64,000 bases of DNA, from the NCBI RefSeq assembly GCF_024345535.1, contig NZ_JAGQBH010000004.1, positions 186,001 through 250,000 of the forward strand, read 5' to 3'. Every line of letters begins with the position of its first letter. Within the stretch, counting starts at the first letter, position 1. Made by a program: the position numbers and the translations under genes. This document shows positions 43,517 through 52,913 of the stretch, in pieces. Source of the stretch: Cyanobium sp. N.Huapi 1H5 (GTDB lineage: Bacteria; Cyanobacteriota; Cyanobacteriia; PCC-6307; Cyanobiaceae). Under the pieces are notes generated by a model. It did no database searches. It saw nothing but the letters and a program-made list of their open reading frames with translations, and had not been told where the DNA came from.

Positions 43517-46218
43517 CAATCGTCGTAGTTGCGGGAGGAGGACACGGCCCTCGCCACCCAGTCAACACCGGTCCACTGGACGTAGTCGGGGTTGAACCCC
43601 GTGGAGAACGCCGCCGAGAGGCCCACCGAGGAGGAGGGCGGAATCCGGAAGTGGAAGGCGCCGCAGGGACGGAAGCTGCTCACCCAGATCCGGCCGTTGA
43701 TGCTCCAGTTGTTGGGGTCGGTGGCGAAGCCCGGCGGATCGACACCCGTGCTGCATCCCTCGGAGATCAGCCGCAGGTTGCCCCACGGGAAGTAGAACCA
43801 GGCACGGGAAATCTTGCCCGTCACCGATCCGGCCGCACCGATGGTGATGAACTGCTGGCCCGGCGTACCGGTCAGGGAGCCGTTGTCCCGCCCGAAGAAG
43901 TTGAGGCGATCGGGCACGCCCACGTCCGAATAGGGATCGGAATCGGGAATCGGTGTGGTGCAGTTATCGGAAAGGGTGGTGCAGCGGAAGTGCTGGATCG
44001 TGGCATTGTTGTCCGCCGACATCAGCGGATCTGCGAACGTGGAACCGCGGATGTCACCGGTCTGGCTGTAGTAGAAGGAGATTGGCCCGCCGGTGGTGTC
44101 CATGCGCACGCTGCCGCCACTGTCGAGATCGAAGATCGTACCGATGCAATGGAAGCCGGGGAGGACGGTCTGGGGGGAGGTGGTGGTGTATTCGCAGAAG
44201 CTGTTCACCCCGCCCCGGGGGGCCAGCTGGATGTTATCGATGGTGACCGTGTCACCCGCATCGAGGTCCGTGGTGTTGATGAAGCGGATGCGGGTGTTGG
44301 CTCCAACGTTGGCCGACGGAATGGGACTGGTGACGTAGGTCCGCGCCGTATTGGCGCTCGCCGTGGTGATGGTGCCGATGTTGGCCCAGGTGGTGCCGTT
44401 GCTGGACGCTTGAACTGTGATGGTTTCGGGGACGGGCGTCGAATCAAAGCCGGTAGCAATGGCTTGGAACTTCAACCGCGGTCCGGAGGTCTCGAAACCG
44501 CTGAGGTTGATGCCGCGGCTGACACTCATCGCGTTGTTCGTCGTCTTGGTGCCATCGCCGATGCGCAGCGCATTGCTGGAGGCACCGAAAGCGGTGGTCG
44601 TGACGATTCGCACCTTGCCGGCCGTGGTGTCTTGGGAAGGGCCCACCGGATCGACCTCCACCCACGGGCCCAGCACCGTACTGGTGGCAGGGTGCAGCCA
44701 CTGGGCGGTGGCAGGAGTCACATTGGTGTTGCCGCTGTTGCCGGAATAGGTGCCGGCATCGAAGTTGTCGGCGATGCGATCATCCGACACGTTCTCCCAG
44801 GACGTGCTGGTGCACGTGGCGAGGGTGCACACCTCCACCCTGGGACGATCGACAGCCGTGGGGGTGGTGGGGGTGTTGGTGCGGAAGGTGAATCGCCAGG
44901 TCGTCCCCGTGCTCTGCAGCCGCATGAGCGGGTTGGGGTTGAACACATTGGCCGCAACAGTGGCCGTCGTGGTGGACGTGTTGGTCAGGGCATTGTTCGG
45001 GATGTTGTAGTTGCTGGCGATCGTGGCGGCCGCCCAGCCGTTGGCGCTCCAGGTGTAGTAGTAGTTGCCGGCGGTCGTCTCGCTGCCGATGGTCGGCAGG
45101 GCGATGGTGCCGGGGATGATGGGAATGCCGGAGATGCTGCGGCCCAGCTTGTCGCTGGCGCTGCCGCACTGGGCGCAGTTGATGTTGGCCCACCAGCTGG
45201 CATCGCTGGGAGTGCCGAGCGTGGTGCTGTTCACCGATTTGCTGTTCGGCGACACCCGCCAGTTGGCACGGTCGAAGGTGGTCTCGCCCTTGTTGACGAT
45301 GCCGATCATGCTGGTGATGTTCACCACCTGATTGGCCTTGTTCACCGTGGTGAACCGGTCGTTGGCCCAGTAAGAGAAATGGGTGCCGCCGTTGATGCCG
45401 GTGATCAGGCCGAACTCGACGCCGCAGGCCCGCTTGTCGGAGCCCAGGTTGGCGGCCGCGTTGGAGCCGAAGGAGGCCCCGCAGCACTTGGGCAGCACCT
45501 CGAACTCCCGGGTCACCGTGGCGGTGGCCACGGGGGTGCCACCCCGCATCACCCGGCCCTGAACCTCCACGGTGATGAAGCCGCCGTTGGACCCCGGCAG
45601 GGCTGCGCCGGTGCCATCGGGGTCGTCGAGGTTGATCAGGTCGCTGAAATTCCCGGTGAAGCTTGGTCCCACCGTGGTCACCCCGCCGGTCTTGGTGGAG
45701 GCCACCGAAATCGCCCGGCGGTTCGTATTACCGGCGGGCCCCGCCGAGTAGACCACGCGCACCAGGGCGAACTGGCGAGTGCCGGTGTTGACCTTGGTTG
45801 GGTTTTCCACATCGCGGAATTCACCGTCGCCGAAGCTCTTGGCCTGGGTCGTCGGCTGGCCGGTGCCGCCTGGCCGGGTGGCGGTGCCGTCGGTGGTGAC
45901 GCAGGGGCTCTGGAGGGTGGTGGTGGAGCCGGCCCAGGTGTTCATCGCCTGGCCCGACACCAGCAGCTTGCGGTTCTGGGGCTGGTTCCAGGTGGCGATG
46001 ATCTCGTCGATGCCGGCTTCGGCGGCACTGCGCGCCTCACTGCTGGAACCCTGCTCGCGGCTTCCCAGGAGGTTGCTGGCCACAAGGCTGGAGAGCCCCA
46101 CGGTGCCGACCACCAGGGCCAGCAGCACCAGGATGCCGGCCATCATCGAAAAACCCGCCTGACCCTGGCGCCGCTTCGGCGCGGTGGTCAGCAGGTGGAG
46201 CAGAAATCTCGCGTTCAC
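43516..46218 (-). CDS. Very large PilX-like pilus protein / putative tip adhesin (operon 3, gene 1)
   Basis: This is a 900-residue protein. The leader ends RRQGQAG before FSMMAGILVLLALVVGTVG, a class III-like segment without Glu at position 5. EARSAAEAGIDEIIATW and VLPKCCGAS (near residue 243) align with the 536-residue protein of operon 2. A Ser/Thr/Asn-rich region of about 200-220 residues (about 450-670) has no counterpart there and looks like beta-sandwich, with ITVQASSNGTTWANIGTI and RIRFINTTDLDAGDTVTIDN resembling domains of adhesins and carbohydrate-binding proteins. The C-terminus (WFYFPWGNL, NGRIWVSSF, VDWVARAVSS) again matches operon 2. It is a likely surface-exposed pilus subunit. 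Confidence 0.8.
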   Translation of the reverse strand: MNARFLLHLLTTAPKRRQGQAGFSMMAGILVLLALVVGTVGLSSLVASNLLGSREQGSSSEARSAAEAGIDEIIATWNQPQNRKLLVSGQAMNTWAGSTTTLQSPCVTTDGTATRPGGTGQPTTQAKSFGDGEFRDVENPTKVNTGTRQFALVRVVYSAGPAGNTNRRAISVASTKTGGVTTVGPSFTGNFSDLINLDDPDGTGAALPGSNGGFITVEVQGRVMRGGTPVATATVTREFEVLPKCCGASFGSNAAANLGSDKRACGVEFGLITGINGGTHFSYWANDRFTTVNKANQVVNITSMIGIVNKGETTFDRANWRVSPNSKSVNSTTLGTPSDASWWANINCAQCGSASDKLGRSISGIPIIPGTIALPTIGSETTAGNYYYTWSANGWAAATIASNYNIPNNALTNTSTTTATVAANVFNPNPLMRLQSTGTTWRFTFRTNTPTTPTAVDRPRVEVCTLATCTSTSWENVSDDRIADNFDAGTYSGNSGNTNVTPATAQWLHPATSTVLGPWVEVDPVGPSQDTTAGKVRIVTTTAFGASSNALRIGDGTKTTNNAMSVSRGINLSGFETSGPRLKFQAIATGFDSTPVPETITVQASSNGTTWANIGTITTASANTARTYVTSPIPSANVGANTRIRFINTTDLDAGDTVTIDNIQLAPRGGVNSFCEYTTTSPQTVLPGFHCIGTIFDLDSGGSVRMDTTGGPISFYYSQTGDIRGSTFADPLMSADNNATIQHFRCTTLSDNCTTPIPDSDPYSDVGVPDRLNFFGRDNGSLTGTPGQQFITIGAAGSVTGKISRAWFYFPWGNLRLISEGCSTGVDPPGFATDPNNWSINGRIWVSSFRPCGAFHFRIPPSSSVGLSAAFSTGFNPDYVQWTGVDWVARAVSSSRNYDD

Positions 46219-46331
46219 AGCAGGACCGACGGTGGGCTGAATATCCGGGCAGCCGATCAGGAAATCCTAAGCACGGCGAGCGCCACAAGCATGGGCCTTC
46301 GGAAGCCCCTGCAACGATCCCAGGCCAGGCC

Positions 46332-46775
46332 TCAACCCTCGAAACCGCCCCGCGTCTGCAGGGTCTGGTCGAAGTACTGGTCGAGCATGGTGCCGGGCAG
46401 CAGGGGGCCGTCGCTGAAGGCCAGGCCGACCAGGGTGTTGTAGCTGCGGGTGTTCACCCACTGGACCCGGGCCGGCAGGGAGACGCTCTGGTGCTGCTCG
46501 TAGTCACTGATGTCGAGCAGCACCTCCTCATCGGCCGTCACCTCGAGGGATCCCCGGCGGACCACGCAGGCGCCGGTGCGGCTGACGTCGCCCACCGTCA
46601 CATAGACGGTGCGGCCCGTGGACAGCCGGATGCTGGCCGAAACACCACCGGGCAGGGCGTGACGCAGGGAGGTGCGCAGTTCTTCAGGCTCTTCACCGAC
46701 TGGTTGCCCACCGGCTGGTTGCCCACCGGTCTGTTGCTCGGCCATGCAGGCAGACCCGCCCATCGACGAGGCCAT
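46332..46775 (-). CDS. PilZ-domain protein
   Basis: This 147-residue protein starts at ATG 46775, which has a GGAGGGGAGG sequence upstream. After a Gln/Gly-rich N-terminal segment, a PilZ domain carries both halves of the c-di-GMP signature: RxxxR as LRTSLRH and D/NxSxxG as GDVSRTGA. It ends with VQWVNTRSYNTLVGLAFSDGPLLPG. It lies 113 bp upstream of the large PilX-like gene on the same strand, so it may be in its transcription unit. It shares its core with the second PilZ protein at 61835-62173. Confidence 0.88.
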   Translation of the reverse strand: MASSMGGSACMAEQQTGGQPAGGQPVGEEPEELRTSLRHALPGGVSASIRLSTGRTVYVTVGDVSRTGACVVRRGSLEVTADEEVLLDISDYEQHQSVSLPARVQWVNTRSYNTLVGLAFSDGPLLPGTMLDQYFDQTLQTRGGFEG

Positions 46776-46858
46776 GCTATCCCTCCCCTCCGGCGGCGCC
46801 AGCGTCCCGGTGCCGGGGCGGTTCCCGCAGAATGGGGTCAATGGAGCCGGACAACTGA

Positions 46859-47947
46859 ATGGGTGTACTGACGGCGCTGGCGATCCTGGCGGGCCTGATC
46901 GTGGTGCACGAGGCCGGCCACTTCTTCGCCGCCACCTGGCAGGGCATCCGGGTCAGCGGCTTCTCGATCGGCTTCGGTCCGGCCCTGATCCAGCGGAAGC
47001 GGCGCGGCGTCCTGTTCGCCCTGCGGGCCATCCCCCTCGGCGGCTTCGTGGCCTTCCCCGATGACGAGGACGACAGCACCATCGCCGCCGACGATCCCGA
47101 CCTGATGGGCAACCGGCCCCTGCCCCAGCGGGCCCTGGTGATCGCCGCCGGCGTGATCGCCAATCTGTTGCTGGCCTGGAGCGTGCTGCTGGCCCAGGGG
47201 CTGGTGCTCGGCATCCCCTCCGGCTTCAGCACCACCCCCGGTGTGGTGGTGGCCGCCGTGCAGCCCGGCCAGGCGGCCGCCGGCTCCGGCCTGCAGCCGG
47301 GGGATCGCATCGTGGCGGTCGACGGCACCCCCCTGGCCGGCGGCCAGGACGCGGTGATGGCCCTGGTGGAGCGCATCAAGGACGCCCCCGGCCGCACCCT
47401 GCGCCTGCAGGCCGACCGCAACGGCACCCTCCTGCAGCTGCCCCTCACCCCCACCGACAGCAGCGGCATCGGCCGCATCGGCGCCCAGCTGCAGCCGAAC
47501 GGCACCGAATCCTTCCGCCCGCCCACCAGCCCGCTGGAGCCGATCCTGCAGGCCAACCACGACTTCATGGCGCTCACCCGCCGCACCGTGGAGGGGTTCG
47601 GCACCCTGCTCACCCACTTCGGCGAAACCGCGCCGCAGGTGTCGGGTCCGGTGAAGATCGTCGAGATGGGGGCCTCCCTGGCCAGCCAGGGGGGCAGCAG
47701 CCTGTTCCTGTTCACCGCCCTGATCTCGATCAACCTGGCGGTGCTCAACGCCCTGCCCCTGCCCCTGCTGGACGGCGGCCAGTTCGCCCTGCTGCTGCTG
47801 GAGGGGGTGCGGGGCCGGCCCCTGGCCGATCGCTACCAGATGGCCTTCATGCAGTCGGGCTTCGTCTTCCTGGTGGGCCTCTCCCTGGTGCTGATCGTCA
47901 AGGACACCAGCCAGCTGCCCGCCATCCAGCAGCTGCTCAGCCGCTGA
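46859..47947 (+). CDS. rseP: Site-2 protease RseP-type zinc metalloprotease
   Basis: This is a 362-residue intramembrane protease. The metal site is VVHEAGHFFAAT (HExxH near residues 16-20). LDGG near the end (NALPLPLLDGGQFALLLLE) supplies the third ligand. A single PDZ domain (about residues 115-195, GLQPGDRIVAVDGTPL) lies between. RIPGVRVSG-type GIRVSGFSIGFGP follows the metal site. It cleaves membrane-anchored regulators. It starts at ATG 46859 and nth follows immediately. Confidence 0.94.
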   Translation: MGVLTALAILAGLIVVHEAGHFFAATWQGIRVSGFSIGFGPALIQRKRRGVLFALRAIPLGGFVAFPDDEDDSTIAADDPDLMGNRPLPQRALVIAAGVIANLLLAWSVLLAQGLVLGIPSGFSTTPGVVVAAVQPGQAAAGSGLQPGDRIVAVDGTPLAGGQDAVMALVERIKDAPGRTLRLQADRNGTLLQLPLTPTDSSGIGRIGAQLQPNGTESFRPPTSPLEPILQANHDFMALTRRTVEGFGTLLTHFGETAPQVSGPVKIVEMGASLASQGGSSLFLFTALISINLAVLNALPLPLLDGGQFALLLLEGVRGRPLADRYQMAFMQSGFVFLVGLSLVLIVKDTSQLPAIQQLLSR

Positions 47948-47948
47948 G

Positions 47949-48596
47949 GTGCCCCGCTTTCCCAGCCCCCGCACCCGGGCACCCCTGATCCTCGAGCGGC
48001 TCGGCGTCCTTTATCCGGAGGCCACCTGCTCCCTCGACTGGCGCACCCCCTGGGAGCTGCTGGTGGCCACCATGCTCTCGGCCCAGTGCACCGATGAGCG
48101 GGTCAACAAGGTGACCCCGGCCCTGTTCGAGCGCTTCCCCGATGCCGCCGCCGCCGCCGCCGTCGAGAGCGACGCCGTCGAGCCCTACGTGCAGTCGACC
48201 GGCTTCTACCGCAACAAGGCGAAGCACATCGTGGCCGCCTCGCGGCTGCTGATGGAACGCCACGGGGGCGCCGTGCCGGCGTCGATGGAGGAGCTGCTGC
48301 CCCTGCCGGGGGTGGCCCGCAAGACCGCCAACGTGGTGCTGGCCCACGCCTTCGGCATCAACGCCGGCGTCACCGTCGACACCCACGTGAAGCGGCTGGC
48401 CAACCGCCTGGGCCTCACCCGCCACAGCGACCCGAAGAAGATCGAACCCGACCTGATGAAGCTGGTGCCGCGGCCGGAGTGGGAGAACCTCTCGATCCGG
48501 CTGATCTTCCATGGCCGGGCCGTCTGCGTGGCCCGCAAACCCCGCTGCGCCGGCTGCGGCCTGGCCGATCTCTGCCCCGGCCACCCGGGCCCCTGA
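47949..48596 (+). CDS. nth: Endonuclease III
   Basis: This 215-residue DNA glycosylase/AP lyase of base excision repair has [19 protein letters not shown] and a helix-hairpin-helix [18 protein letters not shown] with the catalytic Lys. [15 protein letters not shown] supplies the catalytic Asp, and the C-terminal [4Fe-4S] loop has Cys spacing [17 protein letters not shown]. It starts with GTG 1 bp after the rseP stop (VPRFPSPRT). Confidence 0.97.
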   Translation: MPRFPSPRTRAPLILERLGVLYPEATCSLDWRTPWELLVATMLSAQCTDERVNKVTPALFERFPDAAAAAAVESDAVEPYVQSTGFYRNKAKHIVAASRLLMERHGGAVPASMEELLPLPGVARKTANVVLAHAFGINAGVTVDTHVKRLANRLGLTRHSDPKKIEPDLMKLVPRPEWENLSIRLIFHGRAVCVARKPRCAGCGLADLCPGHPGP

Positions 48597-48657
48597 CCCG
48601 CCACGGTCAGGCCGCGCGGTATGGTGTCAGGCTGACGTTTCTCCCCTCTCCGGCCGC

Positions 48658-48960
48658 ATGGCGAAGAAGTCGATGATCGCGCGTGACGTGAAGCGCCGCA
48701 AGATCGTGGAGCGCTTCGCAGCGCGCCGTGCCGCCCTCAAGGAGGCCTTCGATGCGGCCGGCGATCCGATGGAGCGCCTGGAGATCCACCGCAAGCTGCA
48801 GTCGCTGCCCCGCAACAGCGCCCCCAACCGCATCCGCAACCGCTGCTGGGCCACCGGCAAGCCCCGTGGCTACTACCGCGACTTCGGCCTCTGCCGCAAC
48901 CAGCTGCGCGAACGCGCCCACAAGGGTGAGCTCCCCGGCGTGGTCAAGTCCAGCTGGTGA
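48658..48960 (+). CDS. rpsN: 30S ribosomal protein S14
   Basis: This 100-residue protein is of the long, zinc-free S14 type: [19 protein letters not shown] at the N-terminus and the conserved [20 protein letters not shown] ending in VVKSSW. ATG 48658 gives the normal length. It is followed by a hairpin and then pnp. Confidence 0.97.
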   Translation: MAKKSMIARDVKRRKIVERFAARRAALKEAFDAAGDPMERLEIHRKLQSLPRNSAPNRIRNRCWATGKPRGYYRDFGLCRNQLRERAHKGELPGVVKSSW

Positions 48961-49006
48961 GCCGGGGGCTCCAGCCCAGCCGCCGCAACGGCTTTCCGTC
49001 GCATCA

Positions 49007-49028
49007 GGCGCCCCGCGAGGGCGCCTTC
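49007..49028 (+). terminator. Hairpin after rpsN, weak terminator
   Basis: A perfect stem GGCGCCC / GGGCGCC (49007-49013 and 49019-49025) has a 5-nt loop and is followed by TTCTTC. The T tract is imperfect, so termination may be partial. Confidence 0.6.
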
Positions 49029-49090
49029 TTCATGGCCTGGAACGGCGGATGCGAGAATGGTCGACGACAACAAAACGGACATAACGCCCA

Positions 49091-51220
49091 GTGCAAGGAC
49101 ACACTCAGTCGATCTCCTTCGATGGTCGGGAGATCCGGCTGACCAGCGGCCGATTTGCGCCCCAGGCCGGGGGCTCGGTGATGGTGGAATGCGGCGATAC
49201 AGCGATTCTGGTCACCGCCACCCGCTCGAAAGGCCGCGAGGGCATCGATTTCCTGCCCCTGATCTGCGATTACGAGGAGCGTCTCTACGCCGCCGGGCGC
49301 ATCCCGGGCAGCTTCTTCCGGCGTGAGGCCCGCCCCCCCGAGCGGGCCATCCTCACCTGCCGCCTGATCGACCGGCCGATGCGGCCCCTGTTCCCGGGCT
49401 GGCTGCGGGACGACCTGCAGATCGTCGCCACCTGCATGTCCCTCGATGAGCGGGTTCCCCCCGACGTGCTCGCCGTCACCGGCGCCTCGATGGCCACCCT
49501 GCTGGCGAAGATCCCCTTCATGGGCCCCATGGCCGCCGTGCGCGTCGGCCTGCTGGGTGACGACTTCGTGCTCAACCCCAGCTTCCGGGAGATCGAGCGC
49601 AGCGAGCTCGACCTTGTCGTGGCCGGCACCCCCTCCGGCGTGGTGATGGTGGAAGCGGGCGCCAACCAGCTGCCCGAACAGGACGTGATCGAGGCCATCG
49701 ACTTCGGCTACGAGGCCGTGGGCGAACTGATCCGGGCCCAGCTGACCCTGCTCAAGGAGCTCGGCATCGAGCAGGTGCTGCCCGAGGAGCGCAGCGAAGA
49801 CCCCGCCCTGCCCGCCTTCCTGGAGAAGGAATGCGCCAAGGGCATCGGTGAGGTGCTCAAGCAGTTCAGCCAGACCAAGGCCGAACGGGACGAGAAGCTC
49901 GATGCCATCAAGGCCGAGGTGGTCGAGAAAATCGCCGCCCTCGACGGCGAGGATCCGATCAAGGTGGCCGTGAGCAGCAACGGCAAGCTGCTGGGCAACA
50001 CCTACAAGGGCCTCACCAAGAAGCTGATGCGCCAGCAGATCATCGTGGAGGGCAAGCGGGTCGATGGCCGCAGCCTCGACGAGGTGCGCCCGATTCAGGC
50101 GGCCGTCGGCGTGCTGCCCAAGCGTGTGCACGGGACGGGCCTGTTCCAGCGGGGACTCACCCAGGTGCTCTCCTGCGCCACCCTCGGCACCCCGAGCGAC
50201 GCCCAGGAGATGGACGACCTCAACCCCATCAGCGAGAAGACCTACCTGCACCACTACAACTTCCCCCCCTATTCGGTCGGTGAGACGCGGCCGATGCGCT
50301 CCCCCGGTCGCCGCGAGATCGGCCACGGCGCCCTCGCCGAGCGGGCCCTGATCCCCGTGCTGCCCTCCAAGGAGAGCTTCCCCTACGTGCTGCGGGTGGT
50401 CTCGGAGTGCCTCAGCTCCAACGGCTCCACCTCGATGGGCTCGGTCTGCGGCAGCACCCTGGCGCTGATGGACGCCGGCGTGCCCCTGGCGGCTCCGGTG
50501 AGCGGCGCGGCCATGGGTCTGATCAAAGAGGGCGAGGAGGTGCGCATCCTCACCGACATCCAGGGCATCGAGGACTTCCTCGGCGACATGGACTTCAAGG
50601 TGGCCGGCACCGAGAAGGGCATCACCGCCCTGCAGATGGACATGAAGATCTCCGGCCTGGCGGTCAAGACCGTCGCCGACGCGATCAACCAGGCCCGTCC
50701 GGCCCGGCTGCACATCCTCGGCAAGATGCTCGAGGCCATCGACAAGCCCCGCGACACCCTCTCCCCCCACGCCCCGCGCCTGCTCAGCTTCCGCATCGAT
50801 CCGGAACTGATCGGCACGGTGATCGGCCCCGGCGGCCGCACCATCAAGGGCATCACCGAACGCACCAACACCAAGATCGACATCGAGGACGGCGGCATCG
50901 TCACGATCGCCAGCCATGACGGCGCCGCCGCCGAGGAGGCCCAGCGCATCATCGAGGGCCTCACCCGTCGCGTCAGCGAAGGGGAGGTGTTCAACGGTTC
51001 GGTCACCCGGGTGATCCCGATCGGTGCCTTCGTGGAGATCCTGCCCGGCAAGGAGGGGATGATCCACATCTCCCAGCTCTCCGAAGCCCGGGTCGAGAAG
51101 GTGGAGGACGTCGTCAACGTCGGCGACCAGGTGACGGTGCGGGTGCGGGAGATCGACAACCGCGGCCGCATCAACCTCACCCTGCGGGGCGTTCCCCAGC
51201 AGGAGCCGGCGGCGGTCTGA
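49091..51220 (+). CDS. pnp: Polyribonucleotide nucleotidyltransferase
   Basis: This 709-residue phosphorolytic 3'-5' exoribonuclease starts with GTG ([15 protein letters not shown]). Two RNase PH-like domains, the first with [20 protein letters not shown], are joined by a helical linker. A KH domain ([20 protein letters not shown]) and an S1 domain ([20 protein letters not shown]) follow. The catalytic core [20 protein letters not shown] is intact. It degrades mRNA as part of the RNA-decay machinery. Confidence 0.98.
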   Translation: MQGHTQSISFDGREIRLTSGRFAPQAGGSVMVECGDTAILVTATRSKGREGIDFLPLICDYEERLYAAGRIPGSFFRREARPPERAILTCRLIDRPMRPLFPGWLRDDLQIVATCMSLDERVPPDVLAVTGASMATLLAKIPFMGPMAAVRVGLLGDDFVLNPSFREIERSELDLVVAGTPSGVVMVEAGANQLPEQDVIEAIDFGYEAVGELIRAQLTLLKELGIEQVLPEERSEDPALPAFLEKECAKGIGEVLKQFSQTKAERDEKLDAIKAEVVEKIAALDGEDPIKVAVSSNGKLLGNTYKGLTKKLMRQQIIVEGKRVDGRSLDEVRPIQAAVGVLPKRVHGTGLFQRGLTQVLSCATLGTPSDAQEMDDLNPISEKTYLHHYNFPPYSVGETRPMRSPGRREIGHGALAERALIPVLPSKESFPYVLRVVSECLSSNGSTSMGSVCGSTLALMDAGVPLAAPVSGAAMGLIKEGEEVRILTDIQGIEDFLGDMDFKVAGTEKGITALQMDMKISGLAVKTVADAINQARPARLHILGKMLEAIDKPRDTLSPHAPRLLSFRIDPELIGTVIGPGGRTIKGITERTNTKIDIEDGGIVTIASHDGAAAEEAQRIIEGLTRRVSEGEVFNGSVTRVIPIGAFVEILPGKEGMIHISQLSEARVEKVEDVVNVGDQVTVRVREIDNRGRINLTLRGVPQQEPAAV

Positions 51221-51261
51221 TCGCTGCGGGGGCCTGGCGACAAGCCGGGCCCTCAGCCCTA

Positions 51262-51282
51262 AACTGGTTGGCAACTGGTTGG
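51262..51282. promoter_or_regulatory. Tandem repeat upstream of Phd/PIN module
   Basis: AACTGGTTGG occurs twice at 51262-51271 and 51273-51282, 11 bp apart (one helical turn), 10 bp before the antitoxin start. Phd-type antitoxins bind such repeats to repress their own operon, so this is a likely operator. Confidence 0.5.
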
Positions 51283-51291
51283 AATCGGGCG

Positions 51292-51534
51292 ATGAAGACC
51301 GTCGGGGCCTTCGAGGCCAAGACCCACCTCTCCAGCCTGCTGGAGGAGGTGGCCGGTGGCGAGGAGATCCTGATCACCCGCCACGGCAAGCCCCTGGCAC
51401 GTCTGGTTCCGGTCAACACCCATGGCCGCGAGCGCCGCATCGAGGCCATCGAGCGTCTGCGCAGCTTCGCCACCGGCCGGCGCCTCAACGGCCTCTCGAT
51501 CCATGCGTTGCGGGACGAAGGCCGCCGGTGCTGA
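51292..51534 (+). CDS. Phd/YefM-type antitoxin
   Basis: This 80-residue protein has the N-terminal pattern of Phd/YefM antitoxins: VGAFEAKTHLSSLLEEVAGGEEILITRHGKPLARLVPV. A disordered basic C-terminus would neutralise the toxin. ATG 51292 is the only good start. It overlaps the PIN toxin gene by 7 bp, indicating coupling. Confidence 0.88.
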   Translation: MKTVGAFEAKTHLSSLLEEVAGGEEILITRHGKPLARLVPVNTHGRERRIEAIERLRSFATGRRLNGLSIHALRDEGRRC

Positions 51535-51944
51535 GCTTCGTCGCCGACGTTTCCGCTGTCTGCGCCTGGTGTTTCGAGGACGAGGGCAGCGAAGCCTCAG
51601 AGGCGCTCCTGGCGAGGTTGCCGGAGTCCGAACTCTGTGTGCCGGCGCTGTTTCTCTGGGAGCTGGCCAACGTGCTGCTGATGGCCGAACGGCGCGGCCG
51701 GATCAGCGCAGCGGATCGGAGCCAGTTCCTCACCCTTGTGGTTCAGCTCGATCTTGCCATCGATCCCGCAGACCCGGCCGTCGTCTGGCACGACGTCCTG
51801 AGCCTGGCGGCCCAGCACCGTCTCACCAGCTACGACGCCGCCTATCTGGAGCTGGCGATGCGCGCAGGTCTCCCCCTGGCCAGTCGTGACAACGCACTCA
51901 TCGAGGCCGCCAGGGCCTGCGGGCTGGAGCTGCTTACCTGCTGA
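51528..51944 (+). CDS. PIN-domain toxin (VapC-like)
   Basis: This 138-residue protein starts at GTG 51528 (VLSFVADVSAVCAWCF). PIN acidic residues lie in FVADVSAV (Asp), ALFLWELANVL (Glu), TSYDAAYLELAM (Asp) and LASRDNALI (Asp). It should be an endoribonuclease held inactive by the upstream Phd-type antitoxin. It is unrelated in detail to the other two PIN toxins of the window. Confidence 0.87.
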   Translation: MLSFVADVSAVCAWCFEDEGSEASEALLARLPESELCVPALFLWELANVLLMAERRGRISAADRSQFLTLVVQLDLAIDPADPAVVWHDVLSLAAQHRLTSYDAAYLELAMRAGLPLASRDNALIEAARACGLELLTC

Positions 51945-51960
51945 ATCGGCTGGTTGCCGT

Positions 51961-52893
51961 TCAGACGGCGAAACCCGGATCGATCAGCGCCATCGCCGCC
52001 GCCGCCCGGCGGCAGAGCTCGGCGTGGGCCGGGCCATGGCTGGCGATCAGGCAGCCCGCCTGGCGCACGTCGCCGCTGTTGTAGGTGAGGGGCCGGCCAT
52101 CGGCATGGCTGAAGGCGCCGCCCGCGGCCACCAGCACCGCCTCCGGGGCGGCCATGTCCCAGTCCTTGGGGGCACTGCGGCCCGACAGGGAGATGTAGAG
52201 GTCGGCCTCCCCCCGCAGGATCGTGGCCACCTTGCCGCCGACACTGCCGATCGCCGTGCTGCGGGCCGGCCGCAGCTCGGCCAGCAACTGCTCCAGGCGG
52301 TCGTCGCGGTGGTTGCGGCTGGCCACCAGCACCAGCTCCTCGCCGCGGCCGCTGAGGGTGGCGGGGGTGCGCTCACCGGCCCGGTTCTCGCGCCAGGCCT
52401 CACCGCCCGTGCCGGCGTCGCCCGCCCCCACCAGGCCGAACCAGAGCTCCTCCGGCTCCGGCAGCAGCACCACCCCCAGCACCGGCCGCTGGCCGTGCAC
52501 CAGGGCCAGGTGGACGGCGTACTCGCCGGTACCCTGCAGAAAGTCCTTGGTGCCATCGAGGGGATCGAGGATCCAGAGCCACTCGGCCTCCAGGGGCTGG
52601 CCCGGCACCAGCACCTCGGCGGCGGTCTCCTCGCTCAGCAGGGTCCAGCCAGCGGTCGGGAAGGCCGCCGCCAGGCCGTCGAGCAGCCAGCGGTTGACCG
52701 CCAGATCCGCCGCCGAGACCGGCCCCTCGCCGCCGTGGTCGACGCTCATGGCCGGCGGGAAGCCGTAGGGGGGCACGTCGCCGCGGGCATAGGCCCGCAG
52801 GATGTCGGCCGCCCCCCAGGCCAGCCGGCGCAGTTCCGCCAGCAGGGGCTCACGGCCGATGCCGTCGGGCAGGGCGAAGGAAGACGGCATCAT
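51961..52893 (-). CDS. cysQ: CysQ-like 3'(2'),5'-bisphosphate nucleotidase
   Basis: This 310-residue inositol-monophosphatase-superfamily phosphatase has a metal site in LLSEETAAE and WILDPLDGTKDFLQG, with a second metal motif KDWDMAAPEAVLVAAGG. CysQ removes 3'-phosphoadenosine 5'-phosphate formed during sulfate assimilation. Other members of this fold hydrolyse inositol or fructose phosphates, so the substrate is probable rather than certain. It is convergent with the PIN toxin gene and divergent from rsmI by 20 bp. Confidence 0.85.
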   Translation of the reverse strand: MMPSSFALPDGIGREPLLAELRRLAWGAADILRAYARGDVPPYGFPPAMSVDHGGEGPVSAADLAVNRWLLDGLAAAFPTAGWTLLSEETAAEVLVPGQPLEAEWLWILDPLDGTKDFLQGTGEYAVHLALVHGQRPVLGVVLLPEPEELWFGLVGAGDAGTGGEAWRENRAGERTPATLSGRGEELVLVASRNHRDDRLEQLLAELRPARSTAIGSVGGKVATILRGEADLYISLSGRSAPKDWDMAAPEAVLVAAGGAFSHADGRPLTYNSGDVRQAGCLIASHGPAHAELCRRAAAAMALIDPGFAV

Positions 52894-52913
52894 GGAGACC
52901 GGAAAACGGCATT

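Noticed and set aside
34827-46218. Naming the large PilX-like proteins HpsA
   Set aside because: They share the idea of a large leader-bearing protein beside minor pilins but I could not see specific HpsA motifs, so a symbol would be a guess.
43651-46443. A long open plus-strand frame opposite the 900-residue PilX-like gene
   Set aside because: Composition is Gly/Val/Asp/His-biased without domains, whereas the minus strand carries a leader, pilin-like helix and a homologue in the window.
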